A stretch of 64,000 nt of DNA. It comes from Fimadaptatus sp948467645. GTDB taxonomy: Bacteria; Bacillota; Clostridia; Christensenellales; Aristaeellaceae. Where the stretch lies: positions 1 to 64,000 of the forward strand of contig CAOKFD010000003.1 in assembly GCA_948467645.1 (NCBI GenBank), read 5' to 3'. Below are positions 8,721-17,905 of the stretch, one piece after another. Both the position numbers and the translations under genes were made by a program. Below the pieces are notes generated by a model. That model ran no database searches. It saw only the letters and a program-made list of their open reading frames with translations, and was not told where the DNA came from. Position 1 is the first letter of the stretch. Every line of letters starts with the position of its first letter.

Positions 8721-9755
8721 ATGGCTGTAATAACGGTAATCGGCTCGGGCATGATGGGCTCGGCTATAATATTCCCGGCGGCGGATAACGGCAATGCCAT
8801 CCGCGTAGTAGGCACGCCGCTCGACCGCGAAATCATCGATCATGCGCGCTCGACTGGAAAGCATCTAACGCTAAAGCGCAATATGCCCGCTGGCATAACC
8901 TACTATCAATTTGAAGAGCTGGACGAGGCGCTTAGCGGCACGGAGCTTATCGTAAGCGGCGTGTCGTCGTTTGGCGTGGACTGGTTTATGGAAAACGTGA
9001 TACCGCGCATACCCGACGGCATGCCGGTGCTCTCGGTGACGAAGGGCATGATGAACGCGGGCAAGGGCGAACTTATCTCCTACCCCGAGATGTACCGTGC
9101 GCGAACCCGCCGCATACCGTTCATGGCGGTGGGCGGCCCCTGCACCAGCTATGAGCTGGCCGATCATGATTTTACCGAAGTTACATTCTGCGGTGAGGAT
9201 ATGGATTTGCTCAGGTGGGTGCGCGGACTGTTTGAAACCGACTATTATCATGTGAGCCTGTCCACCGACATACGCGGCGTGGAATGCGCGGTCGCGATGA
9301 AGAATGCATACGCGCTGGGCGTATCACTGGCGATAGGCATGTCGTATGCGCGCGAGGGCCGCGAGAAAGAGCATTACAACTCTCAGGCGGCGCTGTTTGG
9401 TCAGGCTGTGCGCGAGATGACGCGGCTGTTAAAGGTATGCGGCGGCGACGAAAGCAATCTGGCGCTGGGCGTGGGTGATCTTTACGTGACCGTGTTTGGC
9501 GGGCGCACGCGCAGGATAGGAATACTGCTGGGTGAGGGCATGGACTTCGACTCGGCCATGAAGGAACTAAGCGGCGTTACGTTGGAATCGATAGTAATAT
9601 CCGCGCGCACTGCTAAGGCCATACGCGAGCGCATCGCAGCCGGGCGTGCGAAGGCCGAGGACTATCCGCTTCTCATGCACATTGACGAGCTGATAAGCAG
9701 CAGTGCGCATGTAAACGTACCATGGGACAGCTTTGAGAGCGAGTTTATACGCTAA
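8721..9755 (+). CDS. NAD(P)-dependent glycerol-3-phosphate dehydrogenase-like protein
   Basis: 344 residues. N-terminal Rossmann fold with ITVIGSGMMGSAI. Further GpsA-like blocks: LIVSGVSSFG near residue 80, LSVTKGM near 109, a GGPC segment near 136, and VECAVAMKNAYALG near 192, which holds the lysine-asparagine pair of the active site. GpsA makes sn-glycerol-3-phosphate for phospholipids. This copy departs from the usual GPSHAEE motif (GGPCTSYE here) and lacks lipid-gene neighbours, so it may be a paralogue with a different phosphorylated substrate. It stands alone between divergent and convergent genes and is preceded by the structured leader. Confidence 0.8.
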   Translation: MAVITVIGSGMMGSAIIFPAADNGNAIRVVGTPLDREIIDHARSTGKHLTLKRNMPAGITYYQFEELDEALSGTELIVSGVSSFGVDWFMENVIPRIPDGMPVLSVTKGMMNAGKGELISYPEMYRARTRRIPFMAVGGPCTSYELADHDFTEVTFCGEDMDLLRWVRGLFETDYYHVSLSTDIRGVECAVAMKNAYALGVSLAIGMSYAREGREKEHYNSQAALFGQAVREMTRLLKVCGGDESNLALGVGDLYVTVFGGRTRRIGILLGEGMDFDSAMKELSGVTLESIVISARTAKAIRERIAAGRAKAEDYPLLMHIDELISSSAHVNVPWDSFESEFIR

Positions 9756-9873
9756 AATCGCATCATTCGTATATTGAATTTCGGTCAACATATCGTAGTA
9801 TGGCCGCATTTGCATTCCGCACGCAAAACAGTATTTTTTGACTTTAGGTCAATAACGTATTGCGCCGCTAAAA

Positions 9874-9914
9874 ACGGCCGGGACAGGAGATGCTTATCGT
9901 CCTGCCCCGGCCGT
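9874..9914 (-). terminator. terminator of pepT
   Basis: Long stem ACGGCCGGG/CCCGGCCGT extended by ACAGGA/TCCTG pairing. On the minus strand it ends in TTTTTAG. It starts 12 bases past the pepT stop and also lies downstream of the convergent GpsA-like gene. Confidence 0.85.
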
Positions 9915-9925
9915 CTTATCGTCGC

Positions 9926-11143
9926 TTACGCCTTTGCGCAGCGCTTTACTATGTTGACCAGTATTTCGGTGCACTTCTCCATGCCCTCGACTGTGACGTG
10001 CTCGTATGGCCCGTGCGCCGCGTAGCCGCCCGTGCCCAGGTTGGGGCACGGCAGACCCATGTACGACAGGCGCGCGCCGTCGGTGCCGCCGCGAATCGGC
10101 TCGACGATGGGTTCCAGACCCGCCTCGCGAATGGCTTCCTTGGCGTAATCGACCACCTGTATGCAGGGGCGTATCATCTCTATCATGTTGCGGTACTGCT
10201 CGCGGATTGTCAGCTCGGCGGTGCCCTCGCCGTACTTTTCGTTAATCAGCTTCTGGATGTGGCGCAGGGTTTCGAGGCGCGCGTCGAACACCGTGGCCGA
10301 GTGATCGCGCACTATGTACTCCAGCGCGGCCTTTTCTACATTGCCGCTCATCGAGCACAGGTGGAAGAAGCCCTCGTACCCATCGGTATCGCGCGGAGTA
10401 TCGCCCGACGGCAGCATCGCGTTGATCTCCATCGCAACCAGCGAGGCGTTAATCATGGTGTTCTTAGACGAACCCGGATGGACGTTAAAGCCATGCACGG
10501 TAAAGTCGGCCGACGCGGCGTTGAAGTTCTCGTAATCGATGCCGCCCTCCTCGCCGCCGTCCACGGTGTAGGCGAAGTCGCAGCCAAAGCCCTTAACGTC
10601 GAAACCGTCCGCCCCCGCGCCTATCTCCTCATCGGGAGTAAAGCCCACGGCGATGCGGCCATGCGGAATGCCGCTTTTAATCACCTGCTCCAGCATGGTC
10701 ATTATCTCGGCTACGCCGGCCTTGTCGTCGCCGCCCAGCAGCGTGGTGCCGTCGGCGGTTATCAGCGTGCGGCCTTTGAGCTTGGCCATGTTCGGGAAGT
10801 CGGCCACGCGGATGGTGCGGCCCTTCAGCTCCACGTCGCCGCCGTCGTAATTTTCATGCACGACTGGGTTTACGTTTTCGCCGCAGAAGTCGGGCGCGGT
10901 GTCCATATGCGCGATGAAGCCCACGTTGGGCGCGCCTTCGCAGCCCGGCGTGGCGGGCAGATAGCCGTATACATATGCCTGCTCATCGCAGACAACGCCC
11001 TCCAGCCCCATTTCCTTCAGTTCGCTTTCCAGCATATGCGCGAGGTCAAACTCGCGTGCCGCGGAGGGTATCGTGCCCTCGTTATCCGGATCGCTGGTGG
11101 TATATACCTTTACATACCGCAGAAATCTCTCTGTTATGCTCAT
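9926..11143 (-). CDS. pepT: peptidase T (tripeptide aminopeptidase)
   Basis: 405 residues, normal size. Cytoplasmic M20B zinc peptidase that removes the N-terminal residue from tripeptides. Motifs: FIAHMDTAPD near residue 78 (metal ligand His and Asp), LLGGDDKAGVAEIM near 138 (bridging Asp), GFTPDEEIGAGADGFD near 173 (catalytic Glu pair), and GGTDGARLS near 353, with the last ligand His in YAAHGPYE. The ATG at 11143 follows GGTGG. It is the last gene of a possible minus-strand unit behind the GH172 gene, with a strong terminator after it. Confidence 0.96.
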   Translation of the reverse strand: MSITERFLRYVKVYTTSDPDNEGTIPSAAREFDLAHMLESELKEMGLEGVVCDEQAYVYGYLPATPGCEGAPNVGFIAHMDTAPDFCGENVNPVVHENYDGGDVELKGRTIRVADFPNMAKLKGRTLITADGTTLLGGDDKAGVAEIMTMLEQVIKSGIPHGRIAVGFTPDEEIGAGADGFDVKGFGCDFAYTVDGGEEGGIDYENFNAASADFTVHGFNVHPGSSKNTMINASLVAMEINAMLPSGDTPRDTDGYEGFFHLCSMSGNVEKAALEYIVRDHSATVFDARLETLRHIQKLINEKYGEGTAELTIREQYRNMIEMIRPCIQVVDYAKEAIREAGLEPIVEPIRGGTDGARLSYMGLPCPNLGTGGYAAHGPYEHVTVEGMEKCTEILVNIVKRCAKA

Positions 11144-11232
11144 TTCATCCACCTTTTCCGCGCACACAGGCGCTTGCATTTTCACATACCATTTTAGCAC
11201 TTAGCGCGAAATATTACAATATCGCCCGCGTG

Positions 11233-12294
11233 TCATATAACTTCCAGATATTCGCGCGAAGGCAGGCTGGGGCGCGACGTCTGCGGCGCGTCCTGATACC
11301 AGAACGCGACGGACGATATATCGTCCTGAAGCGGCAGATAGCGCCCGCCCGCGCGCCAGCCCAGCGCCTGTATGGTCACGCGCAGGTCGGTCTCAAAGCG
11401 CACCGGGTCGGTTATGTGCCAGCGGTACATGCCAAAGCGCATCTGGCTGGAGTACAGGCGGTCGGGTTCGATCACCTGATGCAGTCCGGAATACGGCGTG
11501 GTAAATGTGCGGTAGGTCGCGTGGCCTATGGGGTCTTCAAAGTTATAGGAGCCGCCTATGTAATCCTCCGTGCCCGTGCCGCAGATCGTAGGATACTGCG
11601 TATCGCCGTCCATGAAGAATTTTATTTCGCCCTCGCCCCACCAGCCGGTGTTGTTCACGCCCCACGCGAGGTAGGTGCCGACGTACTGGCCACGGCCCTT
11701 CACGCCGTCGAGTATTACGTAATCCTGCTTGTACGGCAAGGGATTGACGCGGCCAAAGCGCGCATGGAAATAGGCCATATCGTCCGGCTGCTTGCCCAGC
11801 TCGTAATTTATCTGATAGTATATGGTCATGGGCTTTTCGTCGATGTTTTCCATTGTGATAAGGCATTCGCGCCTAAACGGCATGGGCCAGTAGCAGTTGA
11901 AGCCCGAGCCGGGGTTCACGCATACGGCCAGCGAGCTTAGCTGAGCATACCTTCCCCAACCCATGCAGAAGAAGTCGCCCACCGGGCATTCGACCGAGGG
12001 CACATCGCTGCCGTCCCAGTATATGCGCAGTATGCAGTTGCGCCACGTCGCGGCGAACGTCATCCACATCTGGGTGATCTTGCCCTCGCCCAGTATGTGC
12101 GCCAGTTCCAGCGTTTCGCCCGGCTGCGCTATCAGGTACGGGTTTACCTTCCAACCGGTACCCAGATCGCGCGCGGCGTTGCGGGCGCTGCCCATTTCAA
12201 GCGGCGTCGCGCCGCCGCGGCCGGGTTCGCCCGTGCGGTTTTCGGGGGATATGGAGCGGGTTACGGCCTGTTTCATACTGAATATGTCCTGCAT
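11233..12294 (-). CDS. GH172 (DUF2961) glycoside hydrolase-like protein
   Basis: 353 residues with no signal peptide, so probably cytoplasmic. It opens with the GH172 hallmark SISPENRTGEPG and contains PGETLELAHILGEGKITQMWMT, GWWGEGEIKFFMDGD, TICGTGTEDYIGGSYNF, and YSGLHQVIEPDR...MYRWHITDPV, all typical of DUF2961. The known GH172 enzymes act on alpha-fructofuranosides and alpha-D-arabinofuranosides; the TGTED region carries the catalytic glutamate in that family. The true substrate here is unknown. ATG at 12294 with GGAGG 9 bases upstream; a TTG six bases earlier is too close. It lies between a zinc-ribbon membrane protein and pepT, and close to a GH27 alpha-galactosidase. Confidence 0.92.
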   Translation of the reverse strand: MQDIFSMKQAVTRSISPENRTGEPGRGGATPLEMGSARNAARDLGTGWKVNPYLIAQPGETLELAHILGEGKITQMWMTFAATWRNCILRIYWDGSDVPSVECPVGDFFCMGWGRYAQLSSLAVCVNPGSGFNCYWPMPFRRECLITMENIDEKPMTIYYQINYELGKQPDDMAYFHARFGRVNPLPYKQDYVILDGVKGRGQYVGTYLAWGVNNTGWWGEGEIKFFMDGDTQYPTICGTGTEDYIGGSYNFEDPIGHATYRTFTTPYSGLHQVIEPDRLYSSQMRFGMYRWHITDPVRFETDLRVTIQALGWRAGGRYLPLQDDISSVAFWYQDAPQTSRPSLPSREYLEVI

Positions 12295-12367
12295 ATGCAA
12301 TATCCTCCTTATTTATGTCTTAGTCGATTTTTGATCGCATATAAGGCGCTATGCCTTAAATTGCCCA

Positions 12368-12802
12368 TCACCGTTTATCATCCGGCTTGCCTTCGGGCAG
12401 GCGTTTGCCGCACGACGGGCAGTACGCAAATCCCTGTCCGACGCGTGTGCCGCAGTACGGGCAGTACGACTGTGCCGCTGTGCCGAACTGAGCGGGCGCG
12501 GATGTGGGCGATTGCCAGTTCTGGGTGGACTGCGCCTGACCGCCATAGTACTGATTGAGCGGATCGGGTTCTTCGCCATCGTCGGTTATGTCGTATTCGG
12601 AAAAGCGGTTCTTGCGCGTCGCGCCGATTATCTCGGCGATGGACGCGCCCAGTACTATCAGACCCATAATTATCGGCATGAATGCGAATTCGCCAAAGCC
12701 GTCGCTCACCTGCATCGCTATTCCGAAGAACGCCATCGACATCACTATACCCACTATTCCGCTTGTCATCGACGACGCACGGCCGCGCTTTATGCTTTTC
12801 AT
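12368..12802 (-). CDS. membrane protein with C-terminal zinc ribbon
   Basis: 144 residues. Two transmembrane helices (about residues 12-30 and 40-60) are followed by a flexible Gln/Ser/Pro/Ala linker and a zinc ribbon YCPYCGTRVGQGFAYCPSCG, which holds four cysteines in two CPxCG knuckles. Small zinc-ribbon membrane proteins of this form are common in Clostridia; no function can be assigned. GAGGTG precedes the ATG at 12802. The gap to the GH172 gene is 73 bases on the same strand. Confidence 0.85.
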   Translation of the reverse strand: MKSIKRGRASSMTSGIVGIVMSMAFFGIAMQVSDGFGEFAFMPIIMGLIVLGASIAEIIGATRKNRFSEYDITDDGEEPDPLNQYYGGQAQSTQNWQSPTSAPAQFGTAAQSYCPYCGTRVGQGFAYCPSCGKRLPEGKPDDKR

Positions 12803-12947
12803 ACGATCACCTCTTGACTTGAGTATATCGTTTATTCGTGCAAAGCGCAACAGGTTTCAGCGGAGTTGTCGTATTTTATGGCTGAACCATGCAAATCGCG
12901 CTTCATGCGCCGCGGATTTATCATTATGGACAGCATAGACAGCAAAA

Positions 12948-12981
12948 AGCAGGGCGATTCTTCATTCGGAAACGCCCTGCT
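12948..12981 (-). terminator. terminator of the GH27 and zinc-ribbon unit
   Basis: AGCAGGGCG/CGCCCTGCT with a 16-base loop; on the minus strand it runs into TTTTTGC. It lies 15 bases past the stop at 12997. Confidence 0.88.
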
Positions 12982-12996
12982 CATTATGACTTTTCG

Positions 12997-13218
12997 TTAC
13001 GGCTCCTTATCAAACAGCGTGCAGCCCGTCGAGCGGAAGTATTCCATGCGCTCGCGCACAGCCGATTCATCCACCTTATAATACTCGGCAAGGCACTTCG
13101 CGCACATGAACTCGGTCGCGCCGCGGTTTATCAGCTTCTTTGTCACAGCCACTTCGTCGCGGGTCAGCCTTGTGCCGCACTGCTTGCAATTAAACGCCGT
13201 CAGATCGCGTCCGGCCAT
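12997..13218 (-). CDS. small zinc-ribbon protein
   Basis: 73 residues, soluble. Two CxxC pairs (CKQC at 11-14 and CAKC at 39-42), about 24 residues apart, suggest one zinc site, followed by a helical tail YYKVDESAVRERMEYFRSTGC. The ATG lies 4 bases past the GH27 stop, and its purine-rich binding site AAAGGCG is inside the end of that gene, so translation is coupled. Function unknown. The tail ending in TGCTLF resembles small Clostridial zinc-ribbon proteins I recall only as hypothetical. Confidence 0.82.
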   Translation of the reverse strand: MAGRDLTAFNCKQCGTRLTRDEVAVTKKLINRGATEFMCAKCLAEYYKVDESAVRERMEYFRSTGCTLFDKEP

Positions 13219-13222
13219 CAGC

Positions 13223-14389
13223 TTACGCCTTTACGATCTTGGCGATGTAGAGCGCGCAGTCGTGGCCGTTCACGGCGGGGTTGAAGTAATCGCGCTTTAC
13301 GCCGATGTTCTCGCCGGTGAAGGCGTCGGTCAGCTCAAAGCCATAGCCGCTGCCATAGGGCAGACCCGCGTTTGCGAATGTAAAGCACACATCGCCCGAC
13401 TTTTCGCCCAGGTTGAAATAGCCTATGGCAAACTCATTATCGGACATATGCTTTATAAAGGTCAGCGCGGTGTTGTCCTCGTTGGTCCACCAGTCGTTGG
13501 AGCCGTACTGCGCCTTGCCCTGGAACACCTGATACGGAGCGCGGCTCTCGATATCCTGGTTAATGCGGATGAGGTTCTTGTTGAGCACCAGCTTTTTGCA
13601 GTAGTCGTTCATATTGCGGATATCGCCGCCCAGCATCAGCGGCGCGCTGAACAGCGCCCACAGCGCGAACTGGGTCTTATAATCGGTATCGCCGCACGCA
13701 TTGCCGAACGCCACATTGCCGTTGCCGTACATGCCGACGGTCAGCATGTCGATGTCGTTGTAGCAGAAGTTGCCGCTCATGGCGAAGTTCGGAATCTGGC
13801 TGCGCAGTATGTTGGTGAAGCTGACGAAGTTATCCTGAATGTCGCCGGTGGAGCGATACATATGCACGCCTATGGAGCGCATCCAGTTCCACGGATCTTC
13901 CTTGCCCCAGTTGCACGCGGAGAACAGTATCTCGCGGCCGGTCGCCTTAAGCGCCATGGACATGGTGGCATAGCGGGTCTTGCAGTCGGCGTGCTCCGGG
14001 AAGTTGCAGAAGTCGTACTTCAGGAAGTCGACGCCCCAGTCCGCGAAAGTCTGAGCATCCTCAAACTCATGATCATAGCTGGACGGATAGCCCGCGCAGG
14101 TCATTATGCCGGCGCAGCTGTACATACCGAACTTGAGACCCTTGGAATGCACATAGTCGGCCACGGCCTTCATGCCATAGGGGAACTTTTCGGGATCGGC
14201 GACCAGCTTGCCGTTCTCGTCGCGGTCGCGCAGGCTCCAGCAGTCGTCGATTACCAGATACTCATAACCGGCGGCCAGATAGCCCTGATCGACCATAGCG
14301 TCGGCGGTTTCGCGAATCAGCTGATCGGAGATGTTGGTGCCGAAGGTGTTCCAGGAGTTCCAACCCATAGGTGCTCTCTGAGCTATCAT
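13223..14389 (-). CDS. GH27 alpha-galactosidase
   Basis: 388 residues, no signal peptide. GH27 clan-D enzyme releasing terminal alpha-galactose, or possibly acting as an alpha-N-acetylgalactosaminidase. It shows PMGWNSWNTFGT at the N-terminus, YLVIDDCWS, the SKGLKFGMYSCAG strand, GVDFLKYDFCNF with the nucleophile Asp, and SGNFCYNDIDMLTVGMYGNG with the acid/base Asp. ALWALFSAPLMLGGDIRNM follows, then a C-terminal beta domain. AAGGA precedes the ATG at 14389. Being cytoplasmic, it presumably cleaves imported oligosaccharides. A GH36 alpha-galactosidase at 28.9-31.1 kb gives a second, unrelated-in-size route. Confidence 0.95.
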   Translation of the reverse strand: MIAQRAPMGWNSWNTFGTNISDQLIRETADAMVDQGYLAAGYEYLVIDDCWSLRDRDENGKLVADPEKFPYGMKAVADYVHSKGLKFGMYSCAGIMTCAGYPSSYDHEFEDAQTFADWGVDFLKYDFCNFPEHADCKTRYATMSMALKATGREILFSACNWGKEDPWNWMRSIGVHMYRSTGDIQDNFVSFTNILRSQIPNFAMSGNFCYNDIDMLTVGMYGNGNVAFGNACGDTDYKTQFALWALFSAPLMLGGDIRNMNDYCKKLVLNKNLIRINQDIESRAPYQVFQGKAQYGSNDWWTNEDNTALTFIKHMSDNEFAIGYFNLGEKSGDVCFTFANAGLPYGSGYGFELTDAFTGENIGVKRDYFNPAVNGHDCALYIAKIVKA

Positions 14390-14564
14390 ATGAAAATCCA
14401 TCCTTTCGCATATGCGCAGTATATTTTCTGGGGCTTGCTTCAAATCGCCGTTATACGCTTTCGCCGATTCTACACACGCTGCTTAGAATCAATACGCAGG
14501 CGACGAAGCGGAAACTGCGCCGCCCATGATTGCGGATTCAGGCGCTTTTTGAAGCTGCCCGGGA

Positions 14565-15629
14565 TTACTTGAGTACTACCTCGTGGCCGGTGCGCGCGGA
14601 CTCGTAAATGCCGTCAAGTATCTTCATCAGCGTTACGCCGTCCACAGCGGGGTTACGGCACTCGCCGCCGTTCAGCACGCAATCGACATAGTGATTGATT
14701 TCGTTTTCAAACAGACCCTCGAAGCTGAGCGCGGTGGGCGTGGCCAGCTCCACATTGGTCATATAGCCGTTCATCTCGGAATAGATGGTCAGCTCGGGAT
14801 CCAGCTTTGCGCCGGCCTTGGTGCCGAACAGCTCTATCGTGCCCTTGTCCTTTTCGATATTCAGGCTGAAGCTGGCCTCGATCTGAAGCACCGCGCCGTT
14901 GTCGAAGCGTATCATGGCGCTGGCAAGATCCTCGACGTTGAATATATCGTGGCCGCTGCGCGAATCCGACTTATAATCGACCTCGCCCTTTATTTCGTGG
15001 CGGTCGCCCAGCTTATTAAAGGTAGCGCCGTACACGGACACGGGCTGATGGCCGCCCATCAGGTAACGGCACAGGTCGATAATATGCACGCCCAGATCGA
15101 TCAGCGGGCCGCCGCCGGAACGGGTCTTGTCGCCGAACCAGCCGCCCGGGCAGCCCTTGCGGCGCAGGTAGGTCGCCTTGGCATAGTAAATATCGCCAAA
15201 GTAGCCGTTATCGATGAAGTCCTTCAAAATAGCGCAGTCGTTGCCGAAGCGGCGCACGAAGCCGATCATGAGGAGCTTGCCGTTCTTTTCGGCGGCTTCC
15301 TGCATACGGCGGGCCTCATCGGCGTTCATGGCCATGGGCTTTTCGCACAGTACATGCTTGCCGGCGTTGAGCGCGGCGATGGCGCACTCGGCATGAGCCG
15401 CGTTCCAGGTGCACACGCTTACCGCGTCCAGCTCGGGGAGTTTAACCATTTCGTTAACGTCGGTGAACAGGCGGGTCACGCCGTATTCCTTGGCGCGGCG
15501 CTGCATGGCCTTTTCATTTATATCGCACAGCGCGTATATCTCGACGTTGGGGTTGAGCGAATATGCGCGCAGATGCACGCCCGAAATGTTACCGTTGCCG
15601 ATAACGCCTATTTTGAGTTTCTTATCCAT
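14565..15629 (-). CDS. Gfo/Idh/MocA-family sugar oxidoreductase
   Basis: 354 residues, normal for the family. N-terminal Rossmann fold IGVIGNGNISGVHLRAY; AGKHVLCEKPMAMN near residue 88 holds the EKP motif with the catalytic lysine; GGGPLIDLGVHIIDLCRYLMG near 173 carries the D-x-x-x-H pair. The C-terminal alpha/beta domain is complete. These enzymes oxidise or isomerise sugars and inositols with NAD(P). The substrate cannot be read from the sequence. GGAGG stands 8 bases before the ATG. It lies 175 bases upstream of the GH27 gene on the same strand with no terminator between, so joint expression in galactoside use is plausible. Confidence 0.93.
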   Translation of the reverse strand: MDKKLKIGVIGNGNISGVHLRAYSLNPNVEIYALCDINEKAMQRRAKEYGVTRLFTDVNEMVKLPELDAVSVCTWNAAHAECAIAALNAGKHVLCEKPMAMNADEARRMQEAAEKNGKLLMIGFVRRFGNDCAILKDFIDNGYFGDIYYAKATYLRRKGCPGGWFGDKTRSGGGPLIDLGVHIIDLCRYLMGGHQPVSVYGATFNKLGDRHEIKGEVDYKSDSRSGHDIFNVEDLASAMIRFDNGAVLQIEASFSLNIEKDKGTIELFGTKAGAKLDPELTIYSEMNGYMTNVELATPTALSFEGLFENEINHYVDCVLNGGECRNPAVDGVTLMKILDGIYESARTGHEVVLK

Positions 15630-15777
15630 TAGTATATCCTCCTAATTGGAAGTATCGGTATGTTACAAGTATAACCCATGCTTTCGATTCAGTCAATCTT
15701 GGCTTGCTTTTTTAAGGGCGTTTGAAGCTAAAACGCGCTACTATTTTGCAAACGCGCAGTTAAATAGGTATAATCTG

Positions 15778-16830
15778 TTAACCCTGAGCGGACTTAAACA
15801 GCTGCCAGAATTCGCCGTGCAGCTGGCGGCGGAACGGGAACAGCTTGCTGCTTTCGCGCGTAGGATATACTCGGTTGGTCAGCAGCACTACCCAGTAGCC
15901 GCTGTCCGGCTCGATCATCATGCTGGTGCCGGTGAAGCCGGTGTGGCCGAAGCACTTGTCGGGCACCTTATCGCTGAAGAAGCACAGTTCACTGCCCGCG
16001 ATCTGGAAGCCCAGGCCGCGATGTTCTTCTTCGCCGGGGGTGTAATTCTGAATGGCCATCTCCATTGTTTCGCGTTTGAAGTAGCCCTCGCCCATCTTGG
16101 ACAACATACCCGCGAACTTAATGCCGTCGTTAAGCGACATGAACACGCCCGCGTTGCCCGATACGCCGTTTTGGAAGCGCGCGTTTTCGTCATGGACTAT
16201 TCCAATCCACGGCTTGCCGGTCTTTTTGGATACCTCGGTCGCGGCGCACACGCAGTCGTGCGGGCAGTAGCCGGTCTCGGTCATGCCCAGCGGGCCGAAT
16301 ACGCGCTCGTTCGCAAGCTGATCCAAGGGCTTGCCAAAGCGGTGCTCCAGCATCTTGGTGAGCAGTATGTAGCCCATGCAGGAGTAGGCCGGCGCCGTGC
16401 CGGGCGCCTGCTGCAGTGGGTGATTGAGTATGCACTCCAGCGTCTTATCGGGGGTATCGATGAGTTGTTCCAGCTTGAAGTCCGGATACAGGCCGCCGGT
16501 ATGCGTCATGAGCATCTTGACGGTAATATCGCGCTTGTCGGCCGGGGCGAACGGGAATTCGCCGCCCACGGTATCGTCCAGCTTGAGCGTGCCGTCCTCC
16601 AGCGCCTTGAGCGCGATCATGGTCGGGCCGAGTATCTTGCTGAGCGAGGCCATGTCGTAGCGGGTGTGCGCATCAACCGGCGCGTCGCCGGGCAGCGGAG
16701 CCTCGCCCACGAAAGATTCGGCCAGCACTTCGTCCTTTACGCCGATTGCACATGCGGCGCTGGGGAAGCAGCCTTCTTCCCTGCCCTGTCTTAGCATATT
16801 ATCCAGTTTTTCCTGAAAAACCGCGTTCAT
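15778..16830 (-). CDS. serine hydrolase of the class C beta-lactamase/DD-peptidase family
   Basis: 350 residues. The SxxK motif is in DMASLSKILGPT near residue 64 (nucleophile Ser, Lys two turns later). A YSCMGY motif near 144 takes the place of YxN, and HTGFTGTS near 287 replaces KTG. No signal peptide is seen, unlike true penicillin-binding proteins, so it is more likely a cytoplasmic esterase or peptidase of this fold. The ATG at 16830 has GGAGG 11 bases upstream. The neighbouring genes handle glycosides and cell-wall sugars, but a direct link is not shown. Confidence 0.9.
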   Translation of the reverse strand: MNAVFQEKLDNMLRQGREEGCFPSAACAIGVKDEVLAESFVGEAPLPGDAPVDAHTRYDMASLSKILGPTMIALKALEDGTLKLDDTVGGEFPFAPADKRDITVKMLMTHTGGLYPDFKLEQLIDTPDKTLECILNHPLQQAPGTAPAYSCMGYILLTKMLEHRFGKPLDQLANERVFGPLGMTETGYCPHDCVCAATEVSKKTGKPWIGIVHDENARFQNGVSGNAGVFMSLNDGIKFAGMLSKMGEGYFKRETMEMAIQNYTPGEEEHRGLGFQIAGSELCFFSDKVPDKCFGHTGFTGTSMMIEPDSGYWVVLLTNRVYPTRESSKLFPFRRQLHGEFWQLFKSAQG

Positions 16831-16961
16831 AATACGTGTCGCCTCCAGCAATCACATTATTCGTATCATATTATAGCGCGCATTCACTCCATACGCAATC
16901 GACATATTCCCACAAATTACACTCAGCGGTGCGCGCGGCGCAACTTTTTTTACATGCGCAA

Positions 16962-16990
16962 TTGACTGTTCAGGGCGACTGTGCTATTCT
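16962..16990 (+). promoter_or_regulatory. promoter of the murQ operon
   Basis: TTGACT, 17-base spacer, TATTCT, about 45 bases upstream of the first ATG at 17036. Good match for a sigma-A promoter. Confidence 0.65.
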
Positions 16991-17035
16991 GTTATATGGC
17001 TTAGTGTACGCACTTGCCGGAATAAGAGGTTACAT

Positions 17036-17869
17036 ATGATTAGCGACACGATCGAAGGTATAATACTGCGCCGCTCCGCGCGCGGCATGAGCGAGCTGAG
17101 CCGGTACATGCCGGCCGGCTTTTGTGCGGAAGCGGCGCGCGCGATTCTTGGCTGGCGCAAGGGCGGCACGGTAATCATTGCGACCGGCTTTTACGTAACC
17201 GGGCACGCGGAGACCGACGGCCCGCCCGGCACGATAGCGCTGTCATGCGCGCTGGGCAAGCTGGGCTTCAATGTAATAATTGTTACCGACGCGCAGTGGC
17301 GGGGCCTGTTTGAAAGTGAAGGATTATCCGCGCGCTATTTTGAGCCTAACACTGGCAGGAGTGAGTTTGACGCGCTGCTTAACGAATTGCAGCCCGTGGG
17401 GCTTATATCGGTTGAGCGCTGCGGCCGGACGCGCGACGGGCGGCACCTGAACATGCGCGGCGTAAGCATCGACGCGCACAACGCGCCTATCGACATACTG
17501 TTTGACATTGCCTCAAGTCACATACCCACGATAGGCATAGGCGACGGCGGCAATGAAATTGGTATGGGCTGTGTGGCCGACGAGATTCAGCGCATATCCG
17601 GGATTGAGCCGTGCACGGTATGCGTCGATCATCTTGTGATTGCAACCGTGTCAAACTGGGGCGCGTATGGGCTGTGCGCGTATCTTGGGTGTATGCGCAG
17701 TTTGGCGCTTGTACCTGAGTTTGGTGAAATGAGGGATATTATTGCGCGCATGGTTGAGCGTGGGTGTGTAGACGGCGTAAGCAAGCTGCCTTCGATGAGC
17801 GTGGACGGGTTTGATATGGACGTTGAGCGGGAAATACTGGACGCGCTGGCTGAGGCGGCGAGACTGTAA
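17036..17869 (+). CDS. D-glutamate cyclase-like protein (DUF4392)
   Basis: 277 residues. Matches the C-terminal domain of D-glutamate cyclase: GTVIIATGFYV..HAETDGPPGTIAL near residue 42, SVERCGRTRDGRHLNMRG near 127, and the very characteristic HIPTIGIGDGGNEIGMG near 164. In animals this domain converts D-glutamate to 5-oxoproline. In bacteria it is often a single-domain protein of uncertain role. Here it is the first gene before murQ and a sugar kinase, so it may dispose of D-glutamate released from cell-wall peptides. That link is inference from the operon. Confidence 0.87.
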   Translation: MISDTIEGIILRRSARGMSELSRYMPAGFCAEAARAILGWRKGGTVIIATGFYVTGHAETDGPPGTIALSCALGKLGFNVIIVTDAQWRGLFESEGLSARYFEPNTGRSEFDALLNELQPVGLISVERCGRTRDGRHLNMRGVSIDAHNAPIDILFDIASSHIPTIGIGDGGNEIGMGCVADEIQRISGIEPCTVCVDHLVIATVSNWGAYGLCAYLGCMRSLALVPEFGEMRDIIARMVERGCVDGVSKLPSMSVDGFDMDVEREILDALAEAARL

Positions 17870-17905
17870 ACATTAAAATACATAGTATATTTCAGGAGGC
17901 AAATC

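Noticed and set aside
9890..11197. 435-codon open frame on the plus strand opposite pepT
   Set aside because: Antisense to a complete, well-conserved peptidase T; it has no family motif and is a by-product of the GC-rich codon pattern. The same holds for long antisense frames opposite ftsH, the Gfo/Idh gene, the serine hydrolase and GH116.
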